From CAZOZZ01 sp965247425 (GTDB taxonomy: Bacteria; Acidobacteriota; Terriglobia; 20CM-2-55-15), in the NCBI GenBank assembly GCA_965247425.1, contig OZ252023.1:5890001-5954000 (forward strand): a DNA stretch of 64,000 nt, written 5' to 3'. Shown here in pieces: positions 1-8,143 of the stretch. Below the pieces are notes generated by a model that made no database searches, had not been told where the DNA came from, and saw only the letters and a list, made by a program, of their open reading frames with translations. Each line of letters begins with the position of its first letter. Within the stretch, counting starts at the first letter, position 1. Position numbers and translations under genes: made by a program.

Positions 1-517
1 AGATAAATGTATGCCTATGGGAGCAAATTTCAAGAAGAAGGGGAACTATTCCTCTGGGGCCAACGGTTTACAGAAGACCGGTGGGTTCGTGCTCCGATGC
101 GGTCCATACGCCATCTAACGCCAACGGGCTGTCCGATTCGATGCAGGCGGACCTAGCATCCGGCGTCTCATACTCGGGTATCATACTCTGTCGGTTCGTG
201 GAAAAGTAGTTATTTATGAAGAGGATCGGATATTCAAAGAAGAATCGTGGGCTTCGGGAGGTCTAAACTGACATCCTGACTTTTCCCATCGCTCCGCACG
301 GCGGTCATATCCCTTGAATCACGCCCCGGATTCGGAGAATTGGGCCCTGTCGAAACAATCGCAGAACGAGAACAGAAAGGAGGTGAAGCGACTGTAGAAT
401 CCTACACGATCGGCGGCGAGACGATTGACCGGAAGCTCTTAGTGGAAAAGTGATGGCGGCTGTTCGAATCTTCTGCAAGCCCTTGCCTGAGCGGGCGAAT
501 GTGGACTTTCCGGCAAG
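1..517. other. No gene recognised at window start
   Basis: I see no convincing coding region here. A strong Shine-Dalgarno-like string (AAAGGAGGTGA, about 376-386) is followed only by very short reading frames on the plus strand, none of which I can assign to a family. The upstream neighbour lies outside the window, so part of this may be the 3' flank or leader of an unseen gene. Confidence 0.4.
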
Positions 518-541
518 AAAAAACGGCGGCCGAAGCCGCCG
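518..541 (-). terminator. Rho-independent terminator of the RRM gene
   Basis: Read on the minus strand there is a 7-bp GC-only stem (CGGCGGC/GCCGCCG) closed by a TTCG tetraloop and followed by six T. It lies about 25 bases beyond the stop of the RRM gene at 566-862, in the right orientation to end its transcript. Confidence 0.85.
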
Positions 542-565
542 CTTGATGTTCGGATCTGGGAGGTT

Positions 566-862
566 CTAGTAACGGCCGCGGCCACCGCCACCGCCACCGC
601 CACCGCCGAAGTCTTTCCGTGGGGGACGCGCTTCGTTGACCGTCAGGGCGCGGCCCTCGAAGTCCGTTCCGTTGAACTGCTCAACAGCCTTGTCCGCATC
701 TTCAGTTCCCATGACGACGAATCCGAAGCCTCTGGAACGACCGGTGTCGCGGTCGTTGATGATATTCACTGACTCGACCTCTCCAACCTGCTCAAACAAG
801 CTACTGAGATCACTTTCCGTCGTTTGAAACGACAGATTTCCAACAAACAATTTCTTTGTCAT
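566..862 (-). CDS. RNA-binding protein, single RRM domain with glycine tail
   Basis: A 98-residue protein made of one RNA-recognition motif and a glycine-rich tail. The two RNP signatures are visible: KLFVGNLSF near residues 4-12 (RNP2) and RGFGFVVM near 44-51 (RNP1), with the aromatic residues that stack on RNA. The C-terminus is a run of nine glycines ending RGRY. Bacterial proteins of this design (cyanobacterial Rbp family and relatives) bind single-stranded RNA and are often cold-inducible. The gene stands alone between a non-coding stretch and its own terminator. RNA binding is well supported; the cold-shock role is inference from the family. Confidence 0.92.
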   Translation of the reverse strand: MTKKLFVGNLSFQTTESDLSSLFEQVGEVESVNIINDRDTGRSRGFGFVVMGTEDADKAVEQFNGTDFEGRALTVNEARPPRKDFGGGGGGGGGRGRY

Positions 863-1457
<595 letters not shown>

Positions 1458-1636
1458 TCAACCGACGTTCGCCCGACCACGGGCAAACCCCAGCGTAGCA
1501 AAGGGGAATGGAAAGTTCAATCAACCCGAGTGGAGTGGGAGATTGGGCCCGGGGACGTGGTGGTGGGAGGTCTAAAGCTCAAAGTCGAGGGTTACAGTTC
1601 GTAGTGGGCCGTTACCCGCTACCGGCGCCCGGCGAA

Positions 1637-1645
1637 TGCTATACT
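1637..1645 (+). promoter_or_regulatory. Extended -10 promoter of the Nudix-MBL gene
   Basis: TGC-TATACT is a good extended -10 element; no matching -35 box is visible. The hexamer ends only 10 bases before the ATG at 1656. Initiation at the usual distance would start the transcript about four bases upstream of the start codon, giving a nearly leaderless message. Confidence 0.5.
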
Positions 1646-1655
1646 GCGACCCTTC

Positions 1656-2960
1656 ATGACGGAGGGTAGCGTGGCGCCGAGGAATGCGGCTGTAGTCATC
1701 TTGTACCGTGAGGATCCTGAACTCGAGATTTTCTGGGTCCGGCGTTCACGGAGCATGAGGTTCATGGGGGCGCACTACGCGTTTCCCGGCGGGCAGGTTG
1801 AACTCGGTGAGGACCCGATCGATTGTGCGGCGCGGGAGCTTGTCGAGGAAGTTGGCGTCCGAATCGAGCCGTCGGAAGTGATCCCGGTCGGCCGTTGGGT
1901 GACCCCGGCCTTCAATCCCCGTCGCTTCGATACTTGTTTCTTCCTGGCACGATGTCCGGCCGGGCAAGGGCCTCGATGCGACACACCGGAGCTCGACCTC
2001 GGCGAGTGGGTCGAACCGGGAACTGCCCTTCGGAGGTGGCAGGAAGGCTCCATCATGATGGCGCCACCGATCCAACACGCCCTGGCGGCGTTGGCCGGTG
2101 GACTCGACGACATTCAAGCGCGCATGACCTCCGACCCGTGTGCGCGGGGGGCCGGGATTCCCGCCATCGAGATGCGAAAGGGTATCGTCCTGGTCCCGGT
2201 CCGTACGCCGACGCTGCCTCCTGCCACGCACACCAATTGTTACATCGTCGGTGGTGACGAGTTGATCGTCATCGATCCCGCCTCACCGTATCCCGAAGAG
2301 AGGGAGATCCTTGATTCGGTACTCGAACAGATGACGGCGGAAGGCCGGCGAATCCGGGAGATCTGGTTGACGCATCGACACAGCGACCACATCAGTGGCG
2401 CGAATCATCTCAGGGATCGTTGGGATGTCCCGATTGCCGCGCACGAAATCACGGCCGGGGAGATTTCCGGCAACATCGAGATCGACCGGTTCCTCTCCGA
2501 CGGCGAAGTCGTGGATCTCGCCGGTGATCCTGGATGGACCTTGCAGATCGTCCACACTCCCGGACACGCCCGCGGCCATATCTGTATCTTCGAGGAACGT
2601 CGCGGTTCCTTGATCACGGGCGACATGATGGCAGGGGTCGGTACGATCGTCATCGACCCTCCCGAAGGGCACATGGGGACATATCTGGAGTCGTTGCGCC
2701 GCATGGAAGAACTTCAGCCTACCGCATTGTTCTTTGCCCACGGTCCCGCCAGTGCCACGGCGCCGGAGAAGCTTCGGGAATACATTGATCATCGCGTCGA
2801 GAGAGAGACGCATATCCTGAACGCATGGCAAGCGGGGAAGATGACGTCGGATGCGATCGTTCCTGAAGTCTACACGGACGTGCACCCGAAGATGTGGAGT
2901 TTGGCCGAGCGTTCGGTTTCGGCGCACCTGGAGAAACTTCGTGAGGAGGGCCGAATTTGA
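1656..2960 (+). CDS. Nudix hydrolase fused to metallo-beta-lactamase-fold hydrolase
   Basis: A 434-residue two-domain protein. Residues 1-150 are a Nudix domain with a full Nudix box (G46 through V68, pattern Gx5Ex7REUxEExGU), which binds Mg2+ and cleaves nucleoside diphosphates linked to another group. Residues about 175-370 are a metallo-beta-lactamase fold with THRHSDH at 239-245, HTPGH at 300-304 and TGD at 321-323, the zinc ligands of the family. The C-terminal 60 residues resemble the helical cap of LACTB2-type hydrolases. Both active sites look intact. The natural substrate is unknown; sanitation of a nucleotide or nucleic-acid end followed by hydrolysis is a guess. It is convergent with the Smr gene, 12 bases away. 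Confidence 0.9.
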   Translation: MTEGSVAPRNAAVVILYREDPELEIFWVRRSRSMRFMGAHYAFPGGQVELGEDPIDCAARELVEEVGVRIEPSEVIPVGRWVTPAFNPRRFDTCFFLARCPAGQGPRCDTPELDLGEWVEPGTALRRWQEGSIMMAPPIQHALAALAGGLDDIQARMTSDPCARGAGIPAIEMRKGIVLVPVRTPTLPPATHTNCYIVGGDELIVIDPASPYPEEREILDSVLEQMTAEGRRIREIWLTHRHSDHISGANHLRDRWDVPIAAHEITAGEISGNIEIDRFLSDGEVVDLAGDPGWTLQIVHTPGHARGHICIFEERRGSLITGDMMAGVGTIVIDPPEGHMGTYLESLRRMEELQPTALFFAHGPASATAPEKLREYIDHRVERETHILNAWQAGKMTSDAIVPEVYTDVHPKMWSLAERSVSAHLEKLREEGRI

Positions 2961-2972
2961 TCGGGCCTGCCG

Positions 2973-3218
2973 TCATCGCATCGTGACAACCGTCGATCCC
3001 CGATCCGGCAAGTCGTGGAATTCCTCTACGTCGGGGTGCCTTCGGAGGATGGAATGCACGATCTCCCGCTGTACCCCGATACCTTTACCATGAATGATAC
3101 GCACTTCGGTCAGGCCCTTTTTCAACACCTGATATAGATATTCCTCCACGACGACCTGCACTTCCTTTGGCTGAAACGTATGGAGGTCGATCGAATCTTC
3201 AATGGGGAACTCGTGCAC
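2973..3218 (-). CDS. Stand-alone Smr domain protein
   Basis: An 81-residue protein consisting of one Smr (small MutS-related) domain. It shows the DLHTF motif near residue 11 and IIHGKGIG near residues 41-48, the two hallmarks of the fold. Smr domains of MutS2 and stand-alone Smr proteins are nucleases acting on DNA or RNA, or nucleic-acid-binding modules. The start is GTG. The gene begins 10 bases after the HTH gene stop on the same strand, so it is probably the third gene of a DUF2975-HTH-smr operon. A functional link to those two genes is not evident. Confidence 0.85.
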   Translation of the reverse strand: MHEFPIEDSIDLHTFQPKEVQVVVEEYLYQVLKKGLTEVRIIHGKGIGVQREIVHSILRRHPDVEEFHDLPDRGSTVVTMR

Positions 3219-3227
3219 GTCCTCATG

Positions 3228-3449
3228 TTATTCGATTTCTCTTACTGAATCCGTGTGTTCAATCAGATCTCCCGGTTGGCACCCCAGTTCCCGGCAAAGA
3301 GCCTCGAGCGTCGAGAACCGGATCGCGCGTGCCTTATTTGTTTTCAGGATCGACAGGTTGGCGATGGTGATCCCGATCCGGTCCGCCAGTTCGGTCAGCG
3401 AAATTCTCTGTTCCAGCATGACCCGGTCGAGGTTGATGTGGATAGCCAT
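3228..3449 (-). CDS. Small Cro/CI-type HTH regulator (YozG-like)
   Basis: A 73-residue protein that is almost entirely one helix-turn-helix domain (ISLTELADRIGITIANLSIL is the HTH core, about residues 16-35). Regulators of this compact type are very commonly encoded beside DUF2975 membrane proteins, as here, where the DUF2975 gene ends 9 bases upstream. It probably binds the repeated CGATAA sites in the promoter region at 4115-4170 and controls its own operon; that is inference from position. Confidence 0.88.
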   Translation of the reverse strand: MAIHINLDRVMLEQRISLTELADRIGITIANLSILKTNKARAIRFSTLEALCRELGCQPGDLIEHTDSVREIE

Positions 3450-3458
3450 GGTCGTTGC

Positions 3459-4085
3459 TCAGACCGTCAGGGACTGGTCTTCCTCGAGGCGGGTGCCGGA
3501 GCGGAAGACCTCGGCGACCACCAGGATGACGAGGCCGTGGATGATCGCGATGAGGTTGAAGTCGAGCGAGGCCCCGAAGTACATCTGTTCGGACTCGAAG
3601 CGGAGGGCCACGTAGTAGGTCCAGAACCCGATCGCGGTCGCTCGGAACACCTCACCGAAAATCATCGCGAACCCGACCCAACGAATTCTTCGCGCGTTCC
3701 CGGCCACGAAGGGCGCGCCATCTTCGAGTGTCCGAAATACCTGGCGCAATTGCCAGAGAACCATCATGGCAAGCGTCAGCAGGCCGATCAGGATCAACAG
3801 ATTCGCGAAGAGAAAGCCTCCCCTTTCCAGGGGAAAACTCACATAAGCCCGGATGTCGTCGACGACGGCACCGGTCACTCCAAGCGCCGGCGATGCGATC
3901 TGGTAGGCGTCATCTTCCAGTTCGAACGTGATGGGTATGCGGACGTTGCCGGGGAGCCCGCCCCAGATGGTCGTGTACAGGATCATCAAAGTGGCCAGAC
4001 CCAGGCCGACTCCTCCCAGGTACCAGGCGACATCGAGAAGTCCTTTGACAACCGATGAGATCGAGGACTTTCCCATTGCTTTCAT
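3459..4085 (-). CDS. DUF2975 family integral membrane protein
   Basis: About 208 residues with four predicted hydrophobic segments: near residues 14-40 (VAWYLGGVGLGLATLMILYT), 110-130, 145-170 and 175-200. The arrangement matches DUF2975 proteins, whose function is unknown and which pair with a YozG-like HTH regulator, as here. I place the start at the ATG at 4085, three bases after a GGGGTG string; a GTG two codons upstream is the alternative. It is first in the DUF2975-HTH-smr operon and divergent from miaB across an AT-rich control region. Confidence 0.85.
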   Translation of the reverse strand: MKAMGKSSISSVVKGLLDVAWYLGGVGLGLATLMILYTTIWGGLPGNVRIPITFELEDDAYQIASPALGVTGAVVDDIRAYVSFPLERGGFLFANLLILIGLLTLAMMVLWQLRQVFRTLEDGAPFVAGNARRIRWVGFAMIFGEVFRATAIGFWTYYVALRFESEQMYFGASLDFNLIAIIHGLVILVVAEVFRSGTRLEEDQSLTV

Positions 4086-4114
4086 GTGCACCCCAAATCG
4101 ACAATATTGATCAA

Positions 4115-4170
4115 CGATAAATGATTATCGATAAACAGTCAATTAATTTATTGACAAACGATAATTGTCA
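4115..4170. promoter_or_regulatory. AT-rich operator region with repeated CGATAA motifs
   Basis: CGATAA occurs at 4115-4120, 4129-4134 and 4159-4164, and as its inverse TTATCG at 4125-4130. The first and the inverse make a perfect 6-4-6 inverted repeat. A second inverted repeat, TGACAA (4152-4157) with TTGTCA (4165-4170), overlaps the third motif. The stretch is far more AT-rich than its surroundings and lies directly upstream of the DUF2975-HTH operon and of miaB. It is most likely the operator of the small HTH protein. Confidence 0.6.
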
Positions 4171-4211
4171 GATCAGGCAGGTCACTGCCGACGAACGAAT
4201 GCGCTTCAGTG

Positions 4212-4217
4212 TAGAAT
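4212..4217 (+). promoter_or_regulatory. Candidate -10 box of miaB
   Basis: TAGAAT lies 12 bases before the miaB ATG at 4230, with no clear -35 hexamer at standard spacing. Initiation 7 bases downstream would leave a leader of about six bases, too short for a ribosome binding site; none is visible. Confidence 0.35.
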
Positions 4218-4229
4218 CACTCGATTGCC

Positions 4230-5492
4230 ATGAAGTTTTATTTTCGAACATACGGCTGCCAGATGAACGTTGCCGATTCCGACGAGATGAGTCGTCATCT
4301 GACAGACCGTGGGCTGGAAGCCACCGACGATCCGGACGAAGCCTCGATCTATCTGATGAACACCTGTACCGTTCGGCAGCATGCCGAGGACCGTGCGTTT
4401 TCAGAAATCGGGAGGCTCCGTCGCTGGAAGATGGAGGGGCCGGACCGAAAAGTGGTGATCACAGGTTGCGCGGCCGAGCGTACGAAGGAGTTTCTGGAAG
4501 ACCGTTTCCCTCACATCGACCTTGTCATGGGGGCGAAATCCATCGACGATTTTCCCGGAGTTGTGGCCCAGCTTCTGGATCGTCGCCGAACCGACGAGAG
4601 CCTGGAATACGCGGCCGGGTCGGTGAACGACAACGTGGCCACGTTCGTCACGATCATGCGCGGCTGCAACTATTCCTGCACCTATTGCATCGTGCCCTAC
4701 GTTCGTGGACGGGAGAGCTACAGGCCGATGGACGAAATCCTGGCCGAGGTTCGGTGGCGCGTCGCCGAGGGCGCTTCGGACATCACGTTGCTCGGGCAGA
4801 CCGTCAACTCCTATCACCGGGACGGTTCCAGGAGACGAGACACGGACTTCGCGGATTTGCTCGAAGGCGTCTCATCGATCGACGGTGTCCGGCGTGTCCG
4901 CTTCATCAGCCCGCACCCTTACTACATGACAGATCGCGTTATCGAGGCGATGGCGTCCGTGCCCGAGGTATGTGAAGGGTTGCATCTGCCGGTGCAATCG
5001 GGCTCAAACTCCATCCTCAAATCCATGCTCCGCAACTACAGCCGCGAACACTACTTTGAACTGGTCGGAAAGCTCCGGCGCGCGATGCCCACCATCGCCA
5101 TCGCAACCGATCTGATCGTTGGATTTCCGGGAGAAACGGAAGGAGACTTTCGACAGACCCTGTCGCTGATCGAGGAAGTCGGGTTCGACTGGGGGTTCGT
5201 TTTCAAGTACTCGGACCGCGCCGGTACGCCCGCCGCCGAAATGGAATCCCACCCGATCGAACTGATTGAAGCACGGCACCGGGAATGTTTGGAACTCGTC
5301 GAACGGATTGGACTGGAGCGACGCAGGCAACTGCTCGGCACCGAGCAGGAAGTGCTCATCGAAGAAGCCGGCTTCGGTCGGACCCGACTCAATTACAAGA
5401 TGCAGGTGGACGGAAACGCCAGGTCCGGCGCCACGGTTCGTGCACGGGTGACGAATGCGGAACGAGCCACTTTGCGGGGCGTTGTTTGTTAG
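4230..5492 (+). CDS. miaB: tRNA-2-methylthio-N6-dimethylallyladenosine synthase MiaB
   Basis: A 420-residue methylthiotransferase that adds the methylthio group to i6A37 of tRNAs reading U-starting codons. The N-terminal UPF0004 domain carries C10, C46 and C80 for one 4Fe-4S cluster. The radical SAM domain carries C146, C150 and C153 (CxxxCxxC in GCNYSCTYC) for the second. A C-terminal TRAM domain occupies about the last 60 residues. The start YFRTYGCQMN fits MiaB rather than RimO or MtaB. It stands alone, divergent from the DUF2975 operon, and is followed 11 bases later by the 298-bp repeat element. Confidence 0.95.
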   Translation: MKFYFRTYGCQMNVADSDEMSRHLTDRGLEATDDPDEASIYLMNTCTVRQHAEDRAFSEIGRLRRWKMEGPDRKVVITGCAAERTKEFLEDRFPHIDLVMGAKSIDDFPGVVAQLLDRRRTDESLEYAAGSVNDNVATFVTIMRGCNYSCTYCIVPYVRGRESYRPMDEILAEVRWRVAEGASDITLLGQTVNSYHRDGSRRRDTDFADLLEGVSSIDGVRRVRFISPHPYYMTDRVIEAMASVPEVCEGLHLPVQSGSNSILKSMLRNYSREHYFELVGKLRRAMPTIAIATDLIVGFPGETEGDFRQTLSLIEEVGFDWGFVFKYSDRAGTPAAEMESHPIELIEARHRECLELVERIGLERRRQLLGTEQEVLIEEAGFGRTRLNYKMQVDGNARSGATVRARVTNAERATLRGVVC

Positions 5493-5503
5493 CTGAGGGG
5501 CTC

Positions 5504-5801
5504 TAGGAGCCCGTGGTGGAGGTCTGTAGGGTCGCGCGCAGGGGTATTCGGGTCACAGGCGCGAAATGAGGAGCGGAACGATGCTTTGTCATCATGACCG
5601 ACGAATGACAAAGCCTGTGGCCCGAAGACCCCTGCGCCCTTCGGGTTACGACGGCATGGGGCCAGCTGCGGCGTTGCCACTCCTAGATCGATGGAAGGCA
5701 TCGACGTCTTCGATGGGAACCATCGCCGTCGTCGTGGCGCCTTGCATCTAGCCCCATGGCGCTCGTAACGCGACCCTACAGACTTCCACCACGGGCTCCT
5801 A
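5504..5801. mobile_element. 298-bp miniature inverted-repeat element, copy 1
   Basis: Ends are 33-bp terminal inverted repeats beginning TAGGAGCCCGTGGTGGA, at 5504-5536 and 5769-5801, with one mismatch. Inside are two further inverted repeats: hairpin A with 23-bp arms at 5537-5559 and 5614-5636 (two mismatches, and a nested 10-bp GCTTTGTCAT repeat), and hairpin B spanning 5646-5768. Together the pieces would fold into a three-way junction. There is no coding capacity. The same element lies inverted at 12057-12354. TA at both ends suits a TA target duplication, as in Tc1/mariner-IS630 type miniature elements; that family assignment is inference. Its last three bases are the stop codon of rnz. 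Confidence 0.9.
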
Positions 5802-6713
5802 AATGTCGATCTCCTGCAAGTCTCTCGCTGTCGCGATGTTTTCGAAAACCGTCCGCGCGTCGTCAGCGATCCGTTTGACTTCCCGGTGGTCGTAACGGCT
5901 GCTGAAATGGGTGGCGACCAACTGCCCGGCCCCCGCCTCGGCTGCGACGCGGGCCGCATCTTCCATTGTGGAGTGCTTACGCTCCCTCGCCAGATCTTTG
6001 CCGTCGGGACCGAATGTCGTTTCGTGGATCAACGCCGTGCATCCTTCGGCCAGCTCGATCGAGCGTTTTGAGAACTGGGTGTCGAGGCAGTAGGCGATCG
6101 ACTTTCCCGGCCGTGGAGGTCCCAGGATCTCGTCGGGGTGAATGGCACGTCCGTCGGGCAGGGTGATCGATTCGCCATTCTGGAGCTTGCCGTAGAGAGG
6201 CCCACGTGGAATGCCCATTTCCTGCGCCCGCTCCAGATCGAACACGCCGGCCCGATCCTTCTCCTGGAAACGCCAGCCGAGACAAAAAATCGAATGGTCC
6301 AGCGGCATCGCATCGACGAAGAACTCCTTCTCGTCCAGCACCCGGCCCCGGAATCCGCGAGGGAACTCCTGAACGGTTATGGGATAGCTGAAGCGGAGGT
6401 GGTTTGTCCGAAACGATGCATGAAGGAAGTCCAGCAGCCCCTGAGGGCCGAAGACGCGCATCGGGGACTCGCGGTTGTCCAGGTGCAGGGTGCTCAGCAG
6501 GCCGTTGAGTCCGTAAAGATGGTCCCCATGAAGGTGTCCGATGAAGATGGAGTGGATCCTGCTGCGGCGGACCGGAGTCCGCATCAACTGGACCTGAGTG
6601 CCCTCACCGCAATCGAAAAGGAAGACATCTCCCTCCCGAATCAGGGCGGTTGAGGAGAGGCCTCGGTACAGGGTCGGGATTGCGGAACTCGTGCCCAGCA
6701 GGATGATCTTCAT
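5799..6713 (-). CDS. rnz: Ribonuclease Z
   Basis: A 304-residue metallo-beta-lactamase-fold endonuclease that trims the 3' end of tRNA precursors. The motif GHLHGDHLYGL near residues 60-70 provides the HxHxDH zinc site. Further ligands are visible at LDHSIFCLG, LIHETTF and ATHFSSRY. Length fits the short bacterial form. Encoded CCA is missing from the tRNA in this window, which agrees with a need for RNase Z processing. The gene begins 9 bases after fmdB, probably as an operon. The TAG stop (5799-5801) lies within the terminal repeat of the adjacent 298-bp element, so insertion probably reset the C-terminus. Confidence 0.95.
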   Translation of the reverse strand: MKIILLGTSSAIPTLYRGLSSTALIREGDVFLFDCGEGTQVQLMRTPVRRSRIHSIFIGHLHGDHLYGLNGLLSTLHLDNRESPMRVFGPQGLLDFLHASFRTNHLRFSYPITVQEFPRGFRGRVLDEKEFFVDAMPLDHSIFCLGWRFQEKDRAGVFDLERAQEMGIPRGPLYGKLQNGESITLPDGRAIHPDEILGPPRPGKSIAYCLDTQFSKRSIELAEGCTALIHETTFGPDGKDLARERKHSTMEDAARVAAEAGAGQLVATHFSSRYDHREVKRIADDARTVFENIATARDLQEIDI

Positions 6714-6722
6714 CGTGTCTGA

Positions 6723-6974
6723 CTAGTCGTTTGACTTCTTCTTGGGAGGCTTTGGCATGTAGGCGTTCTCCACCCACTTCTTCCGATACTGCTTGTACTC
6801 GCGCTGGAGGACGGCGTGTTTGGCCGAGGTCCCCGTCAGGGTCGGCATTGACGCGATCCTCTCCACGTCCTTCGATTCGCACTCGGGACAAACCAGGTTC
6901 GGCTCTTTGGACGGCATGACGAGCTTTTCGAAGTCGTGGTCGCATGCGGTACAGCGATAGTCGTAAATCGGCAT
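6723..6974 (-). CDS. FmdB family zinc-ribbon protein
   Basis: An 83-residue protein opening MPIYDYRCTACDHDFE with a second CPEC pair near residues 30-33. These four cysteines form the single zinc ribbon of the FmdB/CxxC_CxxC_SSSS family. The C-terminal half is basic (KKSND end) and probably disordered. Members are called putative regulators, but the function is not established. It precedes rnz on the same strand with a 9-base gap. Confidence 0.88.
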   Translation of the reverse strand: MPIYDYRCTACDHDFEKLVMPSKEPNLVCPECESKDVERIASMPTLTGTSAKHAVLQREYKQYRKKWVENAYMPKPPKKKSND

Positions 6975-7050
6975 TGTTTCAAAACTCCAGTCAGCCCGTG
7001 TAGCTTAGCCTGACTTAGGTTAGCATGTGCCTTTTCCGACCGGCCAGAGA

Positions 7051-7120
7051 TTCACCGCGAAGGTCCGTTGTAAGCGAAGGCGTGGGAAACCTCCCGGGCT
7101 CCGGGTGTCTGCGCGGTGAA
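7051..7120. repeat. Possible decayed copy of the octamer-arm element
   Basis: TTCACCGCG at 7051-7059 and its inverse CGCGGTGAA at 7112-7120 frame a 70-bp spacer; the right-hand arm reads TTTTTTCACCGCGCAGACAC on the other strand. This resembles the outer end of the element at 26133-26281 but lacks the tandem octamers. It may be an eroded relative or simply a hairpin near the end of the proline dehydrogenase gene. Confidence 0.3.
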
Positions 7121-7124
7121 AAAA

Positions 7125-8024
7125 CTATCCCCGTTTGAGCATCGCCCGGATCACATGCCGTGCGATAGCGGGGTTTTCACCCAATCGGCGAACCGAGTAC
7201 GGGTGCCAGTCGCGGCCGAACGGAATGTAGACGCGGATTCGGTGGCCGGCGTCGCGGATCATGTTTCGGAGCTCTTCCTCCACGCCCAGGAGCATCTGAA
7301 ACTCGTACGCCGTGGGTGGAAGTCCCAATCGCTCGACGAGTCGGCAAGCCTCCCAGACCAGAAGTTCATCATGCGTCGCGAATGCCACGTAGGCGCCACC
7401 TGCCAACAGCGTTTCCGCGAGATGCATGTAGTTCCGGTTGATAATGCGGGGATCCTTGTAAGCGATCCTTCGGTCTTCGACATAAACGCCTTTGACAATA
7501 CGGACGTTCGGCGGAAAGTCTCTGATGGCTGCGATGTCATCGCCGCTGCGGCGAAGGTAGGCCTGAACGACGATTCCGACGTTTTCGAATTGATTGCGAA
7601 GGGATCGATAAACATCGAGCGTCCCGGTCGTGCAGGTTGAATTTTCCATCTCGATCCGGACGAAATTCTGGTGCCTCACCGCCCGCTCCAGGAGCCACTC
7701 GATCAGGTCCCGACACTCTTTCTCGTTGATCTTGAGACCGAACTGAGTCGGTTTCAGGGATACGTTGGCGTTGAGGTTTCGTTTCCCGATTTCGTCCAGC
7801 GCCCTGCCGTAGAGGTTCGCTGCATCCCGCGCCTGTTCGATCTCGGTTGCGTCTTCGCCGACCAGGTCAATCGTCGTCAGGAAGCCTTCGTGTTCCAGTT
7901 CCGACGCCACATCGAGCGCTTCTTCCAGTGTTTCGCCCGCGATGTAGCGTTTAGCGACGATCCCGACAATGGCTTTGGGGACCAGGGCCAGAGAAGAAGC
8001 TATCAACTGATCAAGAATGCTCAT
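7125..8024 (-). CDS. Proline dehydrogenase
   Basis: A 299-residue monofunctional FAD-dependent proline dehydrogenase, which oxidises proline to pyrroline-5-carboxylate and feeds electrons to quinone. The beta/alpha barrel signatures are present: VSLKPTQFG, FVRIEMENS, VQAYLRR, RIVKGVY and, at the C-terminus, RVYIPFGRDWHPYSVRRL, where the paired arginines bind the proline carboxylate. Length fits the stand-alone PruA/PutB type rather than bifunctional PutA. The partner P5C dehydrogenase is not in the window. Confidence 0.93.
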   Translation of the reverse strand: MSILDQLIASSLALVPKAIVGIVAKRYIAGETLEEALDVASELEHEGFLTTIDLVGEDATEIEQARDAANLYGRALDEIGKRNLNANVSLKPTQFGLKINEKECRDLIEWLLERAVRHQNFVRIEMENSTCTTGTLDVYRSLRNQFENVGIVVQAYLRRSGDDIAAIRDFPPNVRIVKGVYVEDRRIAYKDPRIINRNYMHLAETLLAGGAYVAFATHDELLVWEACRLVERLGLPPTAYEFQMLLGVEEELRNMIRDAGHRIRVYIPFGRDWHPYSVRRLGENPAIARHVIRAMLKRG

Positions 8025-8143
8025 GTGTCAGGAAAAAGTCTTTTCGGATCGACGACCGGGGCGAGTATTGGGATTGGATCGACCGGGGAGAGCGACCAGG
8101 GAGCGACCGCTGAAGACCTCCGCCGAATCGCTCAAGAAGGGAA

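Noticed and set aside
3255..4058. 267-residue plus-strand frame opposite DUF2975 and the HTH gene
   Set aside because: It is antisense to two genes with clear families and tight operon spacing; the composition is that of a shadow frame.
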